Below are positions 34,300 to 42,249 of a DNA stretch of 64,000 nucleotides, one piece after another. The translations under genes and the position numbers were made by a program. The DNA comes from Micromonospora sp. CCTCC AA 2012012 (GTDB lineage: Bacteria > Actinomycetota > Actinomycetes > Mycobacteriales > Micromonosporaceae): contig NZ_CP159342.1 in the NCBI RefSeq assembly GCF_040499845.1, positions 1,736,001-1,800,000 on the forward strand, written 5' to 3'. The notes under the pieces were generated by a model. It was not told where the DNA came from and made no database searches. It saw only the letters and a list, made by a program, of their open reading frames with translations. The first letter of the stretch is position 1; every line of letters starts with the position of its first letter.

Positions 34300-35187
34300 T
34301 CAGCCGGGCGCGCCGGCCCCGGCCGGGACGGGCGCGGCGGGGGCCGGCTCCACCCGGGACAGCGCGGTCAGCGCGGCCTCCACGTCGGCCGGGAGCCGCC
34401 GCCGGTGGCGCAGAACCCAGCCGGCCTGTCGGGCCGCGTCGCGCAGGCCGGCCCGGCCGTCCGGGTCGCGCCACGCCTGCGCGGCCACCGCCCGCACCAC
34501 CCCCGCCGGCCGCCGCAGCGCGGCGGTGAGCAGCCGGTTGCGAGCCTCGACCCGCCGCCGCGCGCCGGGGTCCCGGCCCGACGGCGTCGGCAGGTGGTGG
34601 GCCACCAGCTCCGGGGTGTACGCGAGGTTCCAGCCGGCGGCGGCCAGGTCCATCGCCAGCAGCGCCTCCTCGCCGTACGTGCCGAGCCGCTCGGCGAAGC
34701 CGCCGACCTGCCGGTACGCCGCCCGCCGCAGCACCACCGCGCAGGCCAGGAAGCCCAGCACGGTCGGGCCGGGCGCGTCCGGGGCGGTGCCGATCGGGGC
34801 CTGCGCCATGCCCGCCGAGACCGGATCCAGCCGCTCCTGCCGCCCGACGAGCACCTGTCCGGTCAGCAGGGCCGTGCGCGGGTGCCGCCGCAGCAGCTCC
34901 CCGGCCCGCTCCAGCGAGCCCGGCGCCCAGTACGAGTCGTCGTCGGCGAACGCCACGAACGGGGTCTCCGCCAGCGCCACCCCGACGTTGCGGGCCGCCC
35001 CGGCGCCGGCGTTGCGGCCCAGCTCGACCACCCGTATCCCGGGGAACGCCGCCGTGACGGCGGCCGGAGTGCCGTCGTCGGAGCCGTTGTCCACCACGAT
35101 CACCGGGGCGGTGTGCCGGGGTAGCAGGTCGAGGAGCTGGTCGCGCCGGTTGCGGGTCGCCACCACGATCGTCACGTCCGTCGTCAT
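34300..35187 (-). CDS. Family 2 glycosyltransferase
   Basis: A 295-residue GT-A transferase: TIVVATRNRRDQLLDLL, VIVVDNGSDDGTPAAV, GRNAGAGAARNVGV and the metal-binding FVAFADDDSYWAPG. The acceptor region has GFAERLGTYGEEALLAMDL. No membrane helix is seen. The sugar and acceptor are unknown. It is the gene upstream of the photolyase on the same strand, 56 bp away, so they may share a transcript. Confidence 0.88.
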   Translation of the reverse strand: MTTDVTIVVATRNRRDQLLDLLPRHTAPVIVVDNGSDDGTPAAVTAAFPGIRVVELGRNAGAGAARNVGVALAETPFVAFADDDSYWAPGSLERAGELLRRHPRTALLTGQVLVGRQERLDPVSAGMAQAPIGTAPDAPGPTVLGFLACAVVLRRAAYRQVGGFAERLGTYGEEALLAMDLAAAGWNLAYTPELVAHHLPTPSGRDPGARRRVEARNRLLTAALRRPAGVVRAVAAQAWRDPDGRAGLRDAARQAGWVLRHRRRLPADVEAALTALSRVEPAPAAPVPAGAGAPG

Positions 35188-35337
35188 GGCCGCCCTGGTA
35201 CCCGCGGACCGCGACGGTCACTCGGGACCTCGGTGGGATTCCCGGGTGCGGGGTCGGCCGGTCCGGGATCGGGACGCAGCCGTGGTGACGTGGCGGGGGC
35301 CACGCCCGGCGACCCGGCGTCGCGGCCGCCCGCAGCC

Positions 35338-35367
35338 GGGACGCATCATAGATACATGACGCATCCC
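35338..35367. promoter_or_regulatory. Imperfect palindrome over the GntR start codon
   Basis: The 30-bp site reads GGGAnGCnTCATnnATnnATGAnGCnTCCC and is symmetric at 22 of 30 positions. It includes a CATCAT -10 box (35344-35349) and the ATG at 35356, six bases later, so the transcript is leaderless and a regulator bound here would block RNA polymerase. Autoregulation by the GntR protein is likely. Confidence 0.55.
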
Positions 35368-36018
35368 ACCGTCCCGTCCCGGGTCGCCGCGCCGTCCGCC
35401 GCCGAGCGGGCGTACCGGCACCTCAAGCGGTCGATCCTGGAGCAGGTCTATCCCGGTGGGCTGCTGATCAGCGAGGGCGAGATCGCCGAGGCGGCCGGGG
35501 TGTCCCGGACCCCGGTGCGGGAGGCGCTGCTGCGGCTGGAGGCGGAGGGCCTGGTGGCGCTCTACCCGAAGCGCGGCGCGCTGATCCGGCCGGTCTCCGC
35601 CCGCGAGATCACCGACGTCATCGAAGCCCGCCGCCTGGTCGAGCTGCACGCCGCCGAGCGGGTCTGGCCGCGCCGCGCCGAGATCCGCGCCGACCTCGCC
35701 CGCCGACTCGACGAGATGCGCGCCGCGCACGCCGCCGGTGACGTCACCGCGCTGATGGCCGCCGACCGGGCGTTCCACGCCACCGTCGTCGAGGCCGCCG
35801 GCAACGAGATCCTCGCCGAGCTCTACCACCGGCTGCGCGACCGGCAGCTGCGGATGGGCGAGGCCAGCTTCCGGCTCTCGCCCGGCTGGGCGGAGGTCGC
35901 GCTCACCGAGCACGCCGGCCAGCTCGCCGCCCTCGACGGCGACGACCCGGCCGCCTGGCTCGACGCGGTCGGCGCGCACATCGACAACGCCGCGACCGTG
36001 CTGCGGACGCTCCGGTGA
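35356..36018 (+). CDS. GntR family (FCD/FadR-type) regulator
   Basis: A 220-residue regulator. The winged helix is AYRHLKRSILEQVYPGGLLI and GEIAEAAGVSRTPVREALLR, and the FCD ligand domain has ITDVIEARRLVELHAAERV, AADRAFHATVVEAAGN and LTEHAGQLAAL with the metal-binding Asp and His residues. It overlaps the MFS gene by four bases (GTGA) and thus controls a transporter made with it. FCD domains bind small organic acids, so the transporter may take up such an acid. Confidence 0.92.
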   Translation: MTHPTVPSRVAAPSAAERAYRHLKRSILEQVYPGGLLISEGEIAEAAGVSRTPVREALLRLEAEGLVALYPKRGALIRPVSAREITDVIEARRLVELHAAERVWPRRAEIRADLARRLDEMRAAHAAGDVTALMAADRAFHATVVEAAGNEILAELYHRLRDRQLRMGEASFRLSPGWAEVALTEHAGQLAALDGDDPAAWLDAVGAHIDNAATVLRTLR

Positions 36019-37301
36019 CCGCGGCCACCGGCCGCCGCCCCGCCGTCCTGGTGTACGCCGTCGCGGTCACCGCGTACGTGGCCGCGGTGTTCCACCGCAG
36101 CTCGCTCGGCGTGACCGGGGTCGACGCCGCCGACCGCTTCCACATCAACGCCGCCGCCCTCGCCACCTTCTCCGTCGCCCAGCTCGCCGTCTACGCGGCC
36201 ATGCAGATCCCCGTCGGAGTTCTGCTCGACCGGTACGGCTCCCGTCGGCTGCTGCTCACCGGCGGGGCGCTGATGGTCGTCGGGCAGCTCTGCTTCGCCG
36301 TCGCCACCGACGTCCCGCTCGCCGTCGCCGCCCGGGTCCTGGTCGGCCTCGGCGACGCGATGACCTTCATCAGCGTGCTGCGGATCGTGGCGTTCTGGTT
36401 CCCCGGTCGGCGCAACCCGCTGCTGGTGCAGCTCACCGGCACCATCGGGCAGCTCGGCGCGGTGCTGGGCGCCGTACCCCTGGTGGCGTTGCTGCACCAC
36501 GCCGGCTGGACGCCGGCCTTCCTCACCGCGGCGGCGCTCGGCGCGACCGTGCTGCTGCTGGTGCTGGTCGCCGTCCGGGACACCCCGCACCGCGTGCACC
36601 CCGGTGCCGTCGCCCCGGACCTCGCCTCCGTACGCCGGCAGCTCGCCGCCGCCTGGGGTCAGCCCGGCACCCGCCTCGGGCTCTGGACCCACTTCGTCAC
36701 CCAGTTCTCGGGGGCGGTCTTCGCCCTGCTGTGGGGCTACCCGTTCCTCGTCCAGGGGCAGGGGCTCTCGCCGACCGCCGCCGCGTCGCTGCTGACCCTG
36801 ATGACGGTGGCCACCCTGGTCTGCGGGCCGGTGATCGCCCACCTCTGCGCCCGGCACCCGTTCCGCCGCTCGGTGGTGGTCTTCGCCATCACCGCCGGCA
36901 CCGCCGCCGTCTGGGCGGTGGTGCTGGCCTGGCCCGGCCGCGCGCCGCACTGGCTGCTGGTGACCCTGGTGGTCGTCCTCGCGGTCAACGGCCCCGGCTC
37001 GGTGATCGGCTTCGACTACGCGCGCACCTTCAACCCGGTGCACCGGATCGGCAGCGCCACCGGCATCGTCAACGTCGGCGGTTTCGTCGCGTCGATCCTG
37101 CTGGTGCTCGCCGTCGGCGTGGTGCTCGACCTGGCCACCCCGGCCGGGGCGGCCACCCCGCCGCTGAGCGCGTTCCGCTGGGCGTTCGCCGTGCAGTACC
37201 TGCTCTGGGCGGTCGGCGCGGTGCAGGTGCTGCGCTACCGCAACGCCGCCCGCCGCCGCTGGGCCGCCGAGGGGGCGGTCCCGACGCCGGTCGCGGCCTG
37301 A
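36015..37301 (+). CDS. MFS transporter (nitrate/sugar-acid porter-like)
   Basis: A 428-residue protein with 12 hydrophobic segments. MFS motif A is LLDRYGSRRLLLTGG after helix two, and GLGDAMTFISVLRIVAFWFP after helix four recalls the anion/cation symporter branch. GTG 36015 overlaps the GntR stop, so the two are co-translated. Substrate unknown; the FCD regulator points to a carboxylate. Confidence 0.88.
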   Translation: MTAATGRRPAVLVYAVAVTAYVAAVFHRSSLGVTGVDAADRFHINAAALATFSVAQLAVYAAMQIPVGVLLDRYGSRRLLLTGGALMVVGQLCFAVATDVPLAVAARVLVGLGDAMTFISVLRIVAFWFPGRRNPLLVQLTGTIGQLGAVLGAVPLVALLHHAGWTPAFLTAAALGATVLLLVLVAVRDTPHRVHPGAVAPDLASVRRQLAAAWGQPGTRLGLWTHFVTQFSGAVFALLWGYPFLVQGQGLSPTAAASLLTLMTVATLVCGPVIAHLCARHPFRRSVVVFAITAGTAAVWAVVLAWPGRAPHWLLVTLVVVLAVNGPGSVIGFDYARTFNPVHRIGSATGIVNVGGFVASILLVLAVGVVLDLATPAGAATPPLSAFRWAFAVQYLLWAVGAVQVLRYRNAARRRWAAEGAVPTPVAA

Positions 37302-37315
37302 GGTCGTACGCCGGG

Positions 37316-37735
37316 TCAGCGACGGCGGCGTCGGTGGGTGAACGAGTCGAGCAGCAGGGTGAGCCCCGCCCCGACCAGCCAGACGTCCTTGGCGATGCCG
37401 ATGCCCGCCTGGGTGGGCTTGAGGCTGTTCGGCTCGCGCAGCCCCGGCGTCTTCAGATAGAGCTGCACCAGCCCGGCGCCGAACGCCGTCAGCCCGAGCC
37501 CGACCAGCACCGACGGCACGAACGGCGCGAGCAGCGCGGCACCCAGGGCGATCTCGCCCCGGGAGAGCAGCTTCGCGAACCGGTCCGCCTCCACCTGCCC
37601 GAGCTGCGGGATCGCCCCGACCGCCATGCCGTGCACCGCCTCGGCGGCCTCACCCTCCAGGGTGCGTTTGCCGAGCCCGGAGTTCAGGATGAACGCGCCG
37701 ATGCTGACCCGCAGCGGCGCATGCGTCAGCTTCAT
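37316..37735 (-). CDS. DoxX-like membrane protein
   Basis: A 139-residue protein with three to four helices: LRVSIGAFILNSGLGK, ALGAALLAPFVPSVLVGLGL with TAFGAGLVQLYL, and AKDVWLVGAGLTLLLDSF, ending in RRRRR. This fits the DoxX/SURF4-like family. ATG 37735 is used because GGGAG lies five bases upstream. It is divergent from the mscR gene. Confidence 0.75.
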   Translation of the reverse strand: MKLTHAPLRVSIGAFILNSGLGKRTLEGEAAEAVHGMAVGAIPQLGQVEADRFAKLLSRGEIALGAALLAPFVPSVLVGLGLTAFGAGLVQLYLKTPGLREPNSLKPTQAGIGIAKDVWLVGAGLTLLLDSFTHRRRRR

Positions 37736-37847
37736 GATCACTCCCTGGGTGCCGGAGAACCGTGCCCCCGCCTACCCGGCGACGGCCGGGATAACCACCG
37801 TGCCGCGCTGTGCCACCGACCGGGATCGGCGGTAGGTTCGCCGGAGA

Positions 37848-37859
37848 GCGTGATCACGC
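37848..37859. promoter_or_regulatory. Perfect 12-bp palindrome upstream of mscR
   Basis: GCGTGATCACGC lies 10 bases downstream of a TAGGTT box (37833-37838) and 12 bases before the mscR GTG, in the 5' untranslated region next to the ribosome site AGGGAGG. It is suited to bind a repressor near the transcription start. Confidence 0.45.
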
Positions 37860-37871
37860 CAGGGAGGCACC

Positions 37872-38960
37872 GTGAGCCAGGAAGTCCGGGGAGTCGTGTC
37901 GCGGCGCAAGGGCGCGCCGGTCGAGGTCACCACCATCGTGGTGCCCGACCCGGGGCCCGGCGAGGCGGTGGTGAAGGTGCAGTCCTGCGGGGTCTGCCAC
38001 ACCGACCTGCACTACCGCGAGGGCGGCATCAACGACGACTACCCGTTCCTGCTCGGCCACGAGGCCGCCGGGATCGTCGAGCAGGTGGGGGAGGGCGTCA
38101 CCGGGGTGGCCCCCGGCGACTTCGTGGTGCTGAACTGGCGCGCCGTCTGCGGCGTGTGCCGGGCCTGCCGCCGCGGTCGCCCCTGGTACTGCTTCGACAC
38201 CCACAACGCCAGCCGGAAGATGACCCTCACCGACGGCACCGAGCTGTCGCCCGCCCTCGGCATCGGCGCGTTCGCCGAGAAGACCCTCGTGCACGCCGGC
38301 CAGTGCACCAAGGTGGACCCGGCCGCCCGACCGGCCGCGGTGGGCCTGCTCGGCTGCGGCGTGATGGCCGGCCTCGGCGCGGCGATGAACACCGGCCAGG
38401 TGACCCGGGGCGACTCGGTCGCGGTGATCGGCTGCGGCGGGGTCGGTGACGCGGCCGTGGCCGGTGCCGCCCTCGCCGGCGCGACGACGATCATCGCGGT
38501 GGACACGGACTCCCGCAAGCTCGACTGGGCGCGGAAGTTCGGCGCCACGCACACCGTCAACGCCTCCGACAACGACCCGGTCGAGGCGATCCGCGCCGCG
38601 ACCGGCGGCTTCGGCGCCGACGTGGTGATCGACGCCGTCGGCCGCCCGGAGACCTGGCAGCAGGCCTTCTACGCCCGCGACCTGGCCGGCACGGTGGTGC
38701 TGGTCGGCGTGCCGACCCCCGACATGCGGGTGGAGCTGCCGCTGCTGGACGTCTTCGGCCGCGGCGGCGCCCTCAAGTCCAGCTGGTACGGCGACTGCCT
38801 GCCCAGCCGCGACTTCCCGCTGCTCACCGAGCTCTACCTGCAGGGCCGCCTCGACCTCGACGCGTTCGTCACCGAGGAGATCGCCCTGGACCAGGTCGAG
38901 GAGGCGTTCACCCGGATGCACCACGGCGACGTGCTCCGCTCGGTGGTGGTCTTCCCGTGA
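37872..38960 (+). CDS. mscR: S-(hydroxymethyl)mycothiol dehydrogenase
   Basis: A 362-residue zinc alcohol dehydrogenase of the mycothiol-dependent formaldehyde dehydrogenase group. The catalytic zinc site is [15 protein letters not shown] and [14 protein letters not shown], the structural zinc cluster [15 protein letters not shown], and the NAD fold [14 protein letters not shown]. The long insertion [14 protein letters not shown] is typical of this subgroup. It oxidises the mycothiol adduct of formaldehyde to S-formylmycothiol. GTG 37872 has AGGGAGG upstream. The hydrolase gene overlaps its end. Confidence 0.93.
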   Translation: MSQEVRGVVSRRKGAPVEVTTIVVPDPGPGEAVVKVQSCGVCHTDLHYREGGINDDYPFLLGHEAAGIVEQVGEGVTGVAPGDFVVLNWRAVCGVCRACRRGRPWYCFDTHNASRKMTLTDGTELSPALGIGAFAEKTLVHAGQCTKVDPAARPAAVGLLGCGVMAGLGAAMNTGQVTRGDSVAVIGCGGVGDAAVAGAALAGATTIIAVDTDSRKLDWARKFGATHTVNASDNDPVEAIRAATGGFGADVVIDAVGRPETWQQAFYARDLAGTVVLVGVPTPDMRVELPLLDVFGRGGALKSSWYGDCLPSRDFPLLTELYLQGRLDLDAFVTEEIALDQVEEAFTRMHHGDVLRSVVVFP

Positions 38961-39586
38961 CCGCCCGCGTCGACCACACCGTCACCTCCGGCACGTTCTC
39001 CCTCGACGGCCAGACCTTCGACGTGGACAACAACGTCTGGGTGGTCGGCGACGACGCCGAGTGCGTCGTGATCGACGCGCCGCACGACGTGGACGCCATC
39101 CTGCGCACCGTCGGCGGGCGGCGGGTCCGCGCCGTCCTGGCCACCCACGCCCACGACGACCACGTACGGGTGGCGCCCGCGCTGGGCCGGGCCACCGGCG
39201 CCCCGGTGCTGCTGCACCCCGCCGACCGGGTGCTGTGGGACCTCGTGCACCCGGACACCCCGCCGGACGGCGAGCTGGCCGACGGTGGGCGGATCGAGGT
39301 GGGCGGCACGACCCTGCGGGTGCTGCACACCCCCGGCCACAGCCCGGGCGCGTGCAGCTTCCACGCGCCCACGCTCGACGTGGTCTTCACCGGCGACACC
39401 CTCTTCGCCGGCGGTCCCGGCGCGACCGGGCGCTCCTACAGCGACTTCGGCACCATCGTCACGTCGATCCGCACCCGGCTGCTCACCCTGCCGCCGGAGA
39501 CGGTGGTGCACACCGGCCACGGCGACAGCACCACGATCGGCGCCGAGGCCCCCCACCTGGATGAATGGCTGGCCCGAGGTCACTGA
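38957..39586 (+). CDS. MBL-fold hydrolase, probable S-formylmycothiol hydrolase
   Basis: A 209-residue metallo-beta-lactamase-fold protein of the glyoxalase II type: [14 protein letters not shown] (HxHxDH), [30 protein letters not shown] and [11 protein letters not shown]. The start overlaps the mscR stop (GTGA), so it is co-translated. In actinobacteria the neighbour of mscR is an MBL protein that completes formaldehyde oxidation by releasing formate; that role is inferred here from position. Confidence 0.9.
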   Translation: MTARVDHTVTSGTFSLDGQTFDVDNNVWVVGDDAECVVIDAPHDVDAILRTVGGRRVRAVLATHAHDDHVRVAPALGRATGAPVLLHPADRVLWDLVHPDTPPDGELADGGRIEVGGTTLRVLHTPGHSPGACSFHAPTLDVVFTGDTLFAGGPGATGRSYSDFGTIVTSIRTRLLTLPPETVVHTGHGDSTTIGAEAPHLDEWLARGH

Positions 39587-40078
39587 CCCGGTAGGTGGCA
39601 CCGCGGGGGCCGGCCCGCCGTGCTCGGCCTCGTCGCCCGCCCCCGGGCGGCGTACGAGTCGGTGCAGGTAGCGGCGGCCGCTCATGTCTGTGGCGCGTCC
39701 CGGCGGCTTCGCCCACGGGTACGGCTTCCCGCTGCTCCGGCACACCTTGCGCTGCCGGTGCGTGTGGTGAATCCCGAGCTCCGGGGGCCGAGCGAGGTCA
39801 CCCTCCGGCACCTCGCGCAACTCTGGCACGTCCTGTCCGGTTCGGCTCCACCGCCCAAAGGCCTTCGGCAGCCGGCCCTTCCAGCGGCAGGTCCTTCCAG
39901 CGGCAGGTCCTGTGACCTGGACCCCAGCCTCCGCCCGAAGGGGCATATCCGGAATGACCGACACGCGTAGCTGGTTGTGTCCCCCGTACCGCCGGTACGC
40001 AAACCCGCGCCGGCGCAGCAGTTCCCCCGAGGGGCGCTCACCCCGGAGCGCGTCGTAACGATCGAAAGGGCAACCATC
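39587..40078. other. Long upstream region of the first lysozyme-like gene, 492 bp
   Basis: No gene is seen. It holds a perfect 16-bp tandem duplication (39877-39908), an inverted repeat CGTACC-GCC-GGTACG at 39985-39999, and the block GGTTGTGTCCCCCGTAC that aligns with similar blocks upstream of the two other paralogs. The length and the shared block point to a long regulated 5' leader. Confidence 0.5.
39877..39908 (+). repeat. Tandem duplication, 16 bp x 2
   Basis: The unit CCTTCCAGCGGCAGGT occurs twice without a gap about 170 bp upstream of the first lysozyme-like gene. The copies are identical. Confidence 0.85.
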
Positions 40079-40765
40079 GTGAAGGACCACTTCACTCGAT
40101 GGCTCCCCGCCATCGCGAAGACCCCGCACCGCAGGACCGCGCTGAGCATCGCCGGCGTGGCCGCCCTCGGCGGCCTGGCCTTCGGCCCGACCGCTCTCGC
40201 CGCACCCGTCACCAGCGGACCCCACGCCGGTGCCGTGGCCGCGATCGACCTGGCCACCGGCAAGAAGACCGTGGAGTCCGGGCTGACCAACGGCAGCGAC
40301 AAGGTTCCCGACAAGCCGCACAAGCCCGGCCGGGACAAGCTGATTCCGCACGGTGTCGAAGGCGCCCAGTCGCGCATTCCGCTCGACGACGCGCAGCTCG
40401 CCAACGCCAAGGCCATCGTCAAGGCGGCCAAGGAGAGCGGCGTGGGGGAGCGGGGCGCCGTGATCGGCGTGGCCACCTCGCTGCAGGAGTCGAAGCTCTA
40501 CAACCTCGGTCACCTCGGCGCGTACAACGACCACGACTCGCAGGGCCTGTTCCAGCAGCGGCCGTCGTCCGGTTGGGGCACGCCCGACCAGGTCACCGAC
40601 CCCGACTACTCGGCCAAGGCGTTCTACGGGGCGCTGAAGAACGTGGGCGGCTGGCAGAACCTGCCGCTGACCACCGCCGCGCAGACCGTCCAGGTCTCCG
40701 CCTTCCCGTACGCCTACGCGCAGTGGGAGGAGCAGGCGGCGGACATCGTCCAGCAGCTCTGGTGA
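40079..40765 (+). CDS. Secreted lysozyme-like protein, paralog 1
   Basis: A 228-residue exported protein. After a charged N-terminus there is a signal peptide (TALSIAGVAALGGLAFGPTALAA). A Lys/Pro-rich linker (DKVPDKPHKPGRDK) leads to the domain with SLQESKLYNLGHLG, DHDSQGLFQQRPSSGWGTP and TAAQTVQVSAFPYAYAQWE. This resembles the lysozyme-like fold found in actinobacterial wall proteins; the Glu of QESKL is at the expected catalytic position, but activity is an inference. GTG 40079 follows AAAGGG. Two shorter paralogs lie at 41.5 and 50.2 kb. Confidence 0.8.
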   Translation: MKDHFTRWLPAIAKTPHRRTALSIAGVAALGGLAFGPTALAAPVTSGPHAGAVAAIDLATGKKTVESGLTNGSDKVPDKPHKPGRDKLIPHGVEGAQSRIPLDDAQLANAKAIVKAAKESGVGERGAVIGVATSLQESKLYNLGHLGAYNDHDSQGLFQQRPSSGWGTPDQVTDPDYSAKAFYGALKNVGGWQNLPLTTAAQTVQVSAFPYAYAQWEEQAADIVQQLW

Positions 40766-40774
40766 TCCATCCCT

Positions 40775-40816
40775 GAAACCGGCCGGTTCCCGTGTTGTCG
40801 GGAACCGGCCGGTTTC
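40775..40816 (+). terminator. Strong hairpin after paralog 1
   Basis: Arms 40775-40792 and 40799-40816 are a perfect 18-bp inverted repeat with a 6-base loop (TGTTGT), starting 9 bases after the stop. The arms contain CCGGCCGG. It lacks a T-run but is one of the strongest hairpins in the window. Confidence 0.85.
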
Positions 40817-40888
40817 GTCTCCGGTCCGGTTTCGCTGCTGGCCTCAGTCGACTGCGGGTGACGGCCATCGACATGAACCGCCGAGGCG

Positions 40889-40991
40889 GCTACGAACTTG
40901 ATGGCATCAATGAATCACGCAGAACGTCCGGTTCATGCCGTTCTGTGCTTCAACTGGGGTCTGATTACACCGATGCCATCAAGTTCGTAGC
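40889..40991. repeat. Perfect 20-bp inverted repeat with 63-bp spacer
   Basis: GCTACGAACTTGATGGCATC at 40889-40908 and its exact reverse complement at 40972-40991. The spacer contains a shorter pair CAGAACG / CGTTCTG. A degenerate copy of the right arm (GATTCATCCATGTCATCGAA onward to CGTAGC) is found at 49734-49761, the same distance upstream of paralog 3. Confidence 0.8.
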
Positions 40992-41047
40992 GGCCGCTCT
41001 ACGGGGTCCCGGACCGAACCCGGTCATGATGGCGACGCCAGCCCCAT

Positions 41048-41091
41048 CCGGTTAGCGTCGATACGCCTGCCGCTAACCGGTCCGCGTTAGC
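41048..41091. promoter_or_regulatory. Competing hairpins
   Basis: CCGGTTAGC (41048-41056) pairs perfectly with GCTAACCGG (41072-41080). The same GCTAAC can instead pair with GTTAGC at 41086-41091. The two folds exclude each other, as in a switch. It lies 360 bp before the paralog 2 start. Confidence 0.45.
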
Positions 41092-41280
41092 AGGCGGGTG
41101 GTGACCGAATCACGGGGCGACCCATGACGCCTTGGCGCATCGCCGGGCCGAATGTCCGTTTGCTGAGGTGACCGGGGGCATCCTCAGGCCGGAATCATGG
41201 CGGGGGCGGGGTCGTTACACCCACCGTACGACCGAGTACCACCGCCGAACATCGGCCTGGTGGACGGGCATGGCCCCCGG

Positions 41281-42042
41281 AATGCGGGTGGCCGGCCGGT
41301 CGTTACACATGGTCCCGGCGCCGCGAAGAGGCCCCCCGCCCCGCGTGCCAGCCGGTCGAAGACTTTCCCCTTGTGCGTGTGTGAGCGCCTGACGGTGCTT
41401 GCGTTCCCCCGCCCCCATGGGGAGCGCCGACCCCCGAATGGAGCTACCCCCATGAACACGATCTTCCGTAAGAGCGTTCTTGGTGTTGCTGGTCTGGCTT
41501 TCACCGGTGGTGTGTTCGCCGGTCCGATCGCCGCCCACGCCGACACCACCCCCGTCACCTCCGGCAAGCCCGTCGCGGCCGTGCAGGCCGACAAGCCCGA
41601 CACGTCGAAGCTCATCCCGCACGGCGTGCAGGGCAAGCAGTCGAAGATCGACCTGAACGACGAGCAGGTGTCGAACGTCAAGGCGATCATCGCCGCCACG
41701 AAGAAGGCCGGTCTGCCGGAGCGGGCCGCGGTGATCTCGATCGCCACGAGCCTGCAGGAGTCGAAGCTGGAGAACCTGGGCCACCTCGGCGACAAGAACG
41801 ACCACGACTCGCTGGGCCTGTTCCAGCAGCGCCCGAGTTCGGGTTGGGGTACGCCGGAGCAGATCACCGACCCCGAATACGCGACCCTGGCGTTTGAGAA
41901 GGGTCTGAAGCAGGTGGACGGGTGGCAGGACATGCCGCTGACCGAGGCCGCCCAGACCGTGCAGGTGTCGGCCTACCCGGATGCGTACGCGCAGTGGGAG
42001 CAGCAGGCCGCCGACCTCGTCGCCCAGCACTGGAACAGCTGA
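41281..42042 (+). repeat. Direct repeat copy A (leader plus lysozyme-like gene)
   Basis: From 41281 to the ATG this leader is identical to 50057-50228 except for one inserted C in the other copy, and the coding part is highly similar to 50229-50819. Weaker similarity extends upstream to about 40960. The two copies are 8.78 kb apart in the same orientation. Confidence 0.85.
41452..42042 (+). CDS. Secreted lysozyme-like protein, paralog 2
   Basis: A 196-residue exported protein with the signal peptide FRKSVLGVAGLAFTGGVFAG cleaved after AHA. A short linker leads to the same domain as paralog 1: ATSLQESKLENLGHLGDKND, LGLFQQRPSSGWGTPEQI and AYPDAYAQWEQQAADLVAQH. The signal region uses T-ending codons (GTT CTT GGT GTT GCT) that are rare in this genome. 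GGAG precedes the ATG. It has its own long leader and terminator, so it is a single-gene unit. Confidence 0.85.
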   Translation: MNTIFRKSVLGVAGLAFTGGVFAGPIAAHADTTPVTSGKPVAAVQADKPDTSKLIPHGVQGKQSKIDLNDEQVSNVKAIIAATKKAGLPERAAVISIATSLQESKLENLGHLGDKNDHDSLGLFQQRPSSGWGTPEQITDPEYATLAFEKGLKQVDGWQDMPLTEAAQTVQVSAYPDAYAQWEQQAADLVAQHWNS

Positions 42043-42054
42043 CCTGACAATCAA

Positions 42055-42094
42055 CCGCTGGCCGGCACCCCGAACCCGGGGTGCCGGCCAGCGG
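42055..42094 (+). terminator. Terminator hairpin after paralog 2
   Basis: Arms 42055-42071 and 42078-42094 form a perfect 17-bp stem (CCGCTGGCCGGCACCCC on the left) with loop GAACCC. The same hairpin follows paralog 3. Confidence 0.85.
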
Positions 42095-42249
42095 CGTACC
42101 CGGATCCTCGACCGGTGCCGTTCACAGCGAACGTCAAGCGTCCAAGATCCGGGGAGACGGCGTCGGTCGTACGACAAGGTGGTGTCCTGGTGACGACGGC
42201 CGGACGGGCCCAGCCCCACGGCGCACCACGAGGCAAGCGCAGCAAGCCC

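Larger units (their letters stand above)
40766..41451. other. Structured intergenic region between paralogs 1 and 2, 686 bp
   Basis: Besides the terminator it holds a perfect 20-bp inverted repeat (40889-40908 / 40972-40991), an interlocking 9-bp pair (40872-40880 / 40929-40937), competing hairpins at 41048-41091, and a 3' part (from about 41150) conserved upstream of paralog 3. The part at 40885-40995 is clearly poorer in G+C than the surroundings. No credible gene is seen. Confidence 0.6.

Noticed and set aside
40792..41055. 87-residue plus-strand open frame across the inverted repeat
   Set aside because: It starts inside the terminator hairpin, lacks a ribosome site and its translation shows no pattern.
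40990..41451. Possible c-di-AMP (ydaO) riboswitch before the wall-protein paralogs
   Set aside because: CCGAATC, GGCGACCC and GCTAACC-like pieces are present near 41072-41130, but their order is opposite to the riboswitch consensus and no closing stem fits. A covariance search would settle it.
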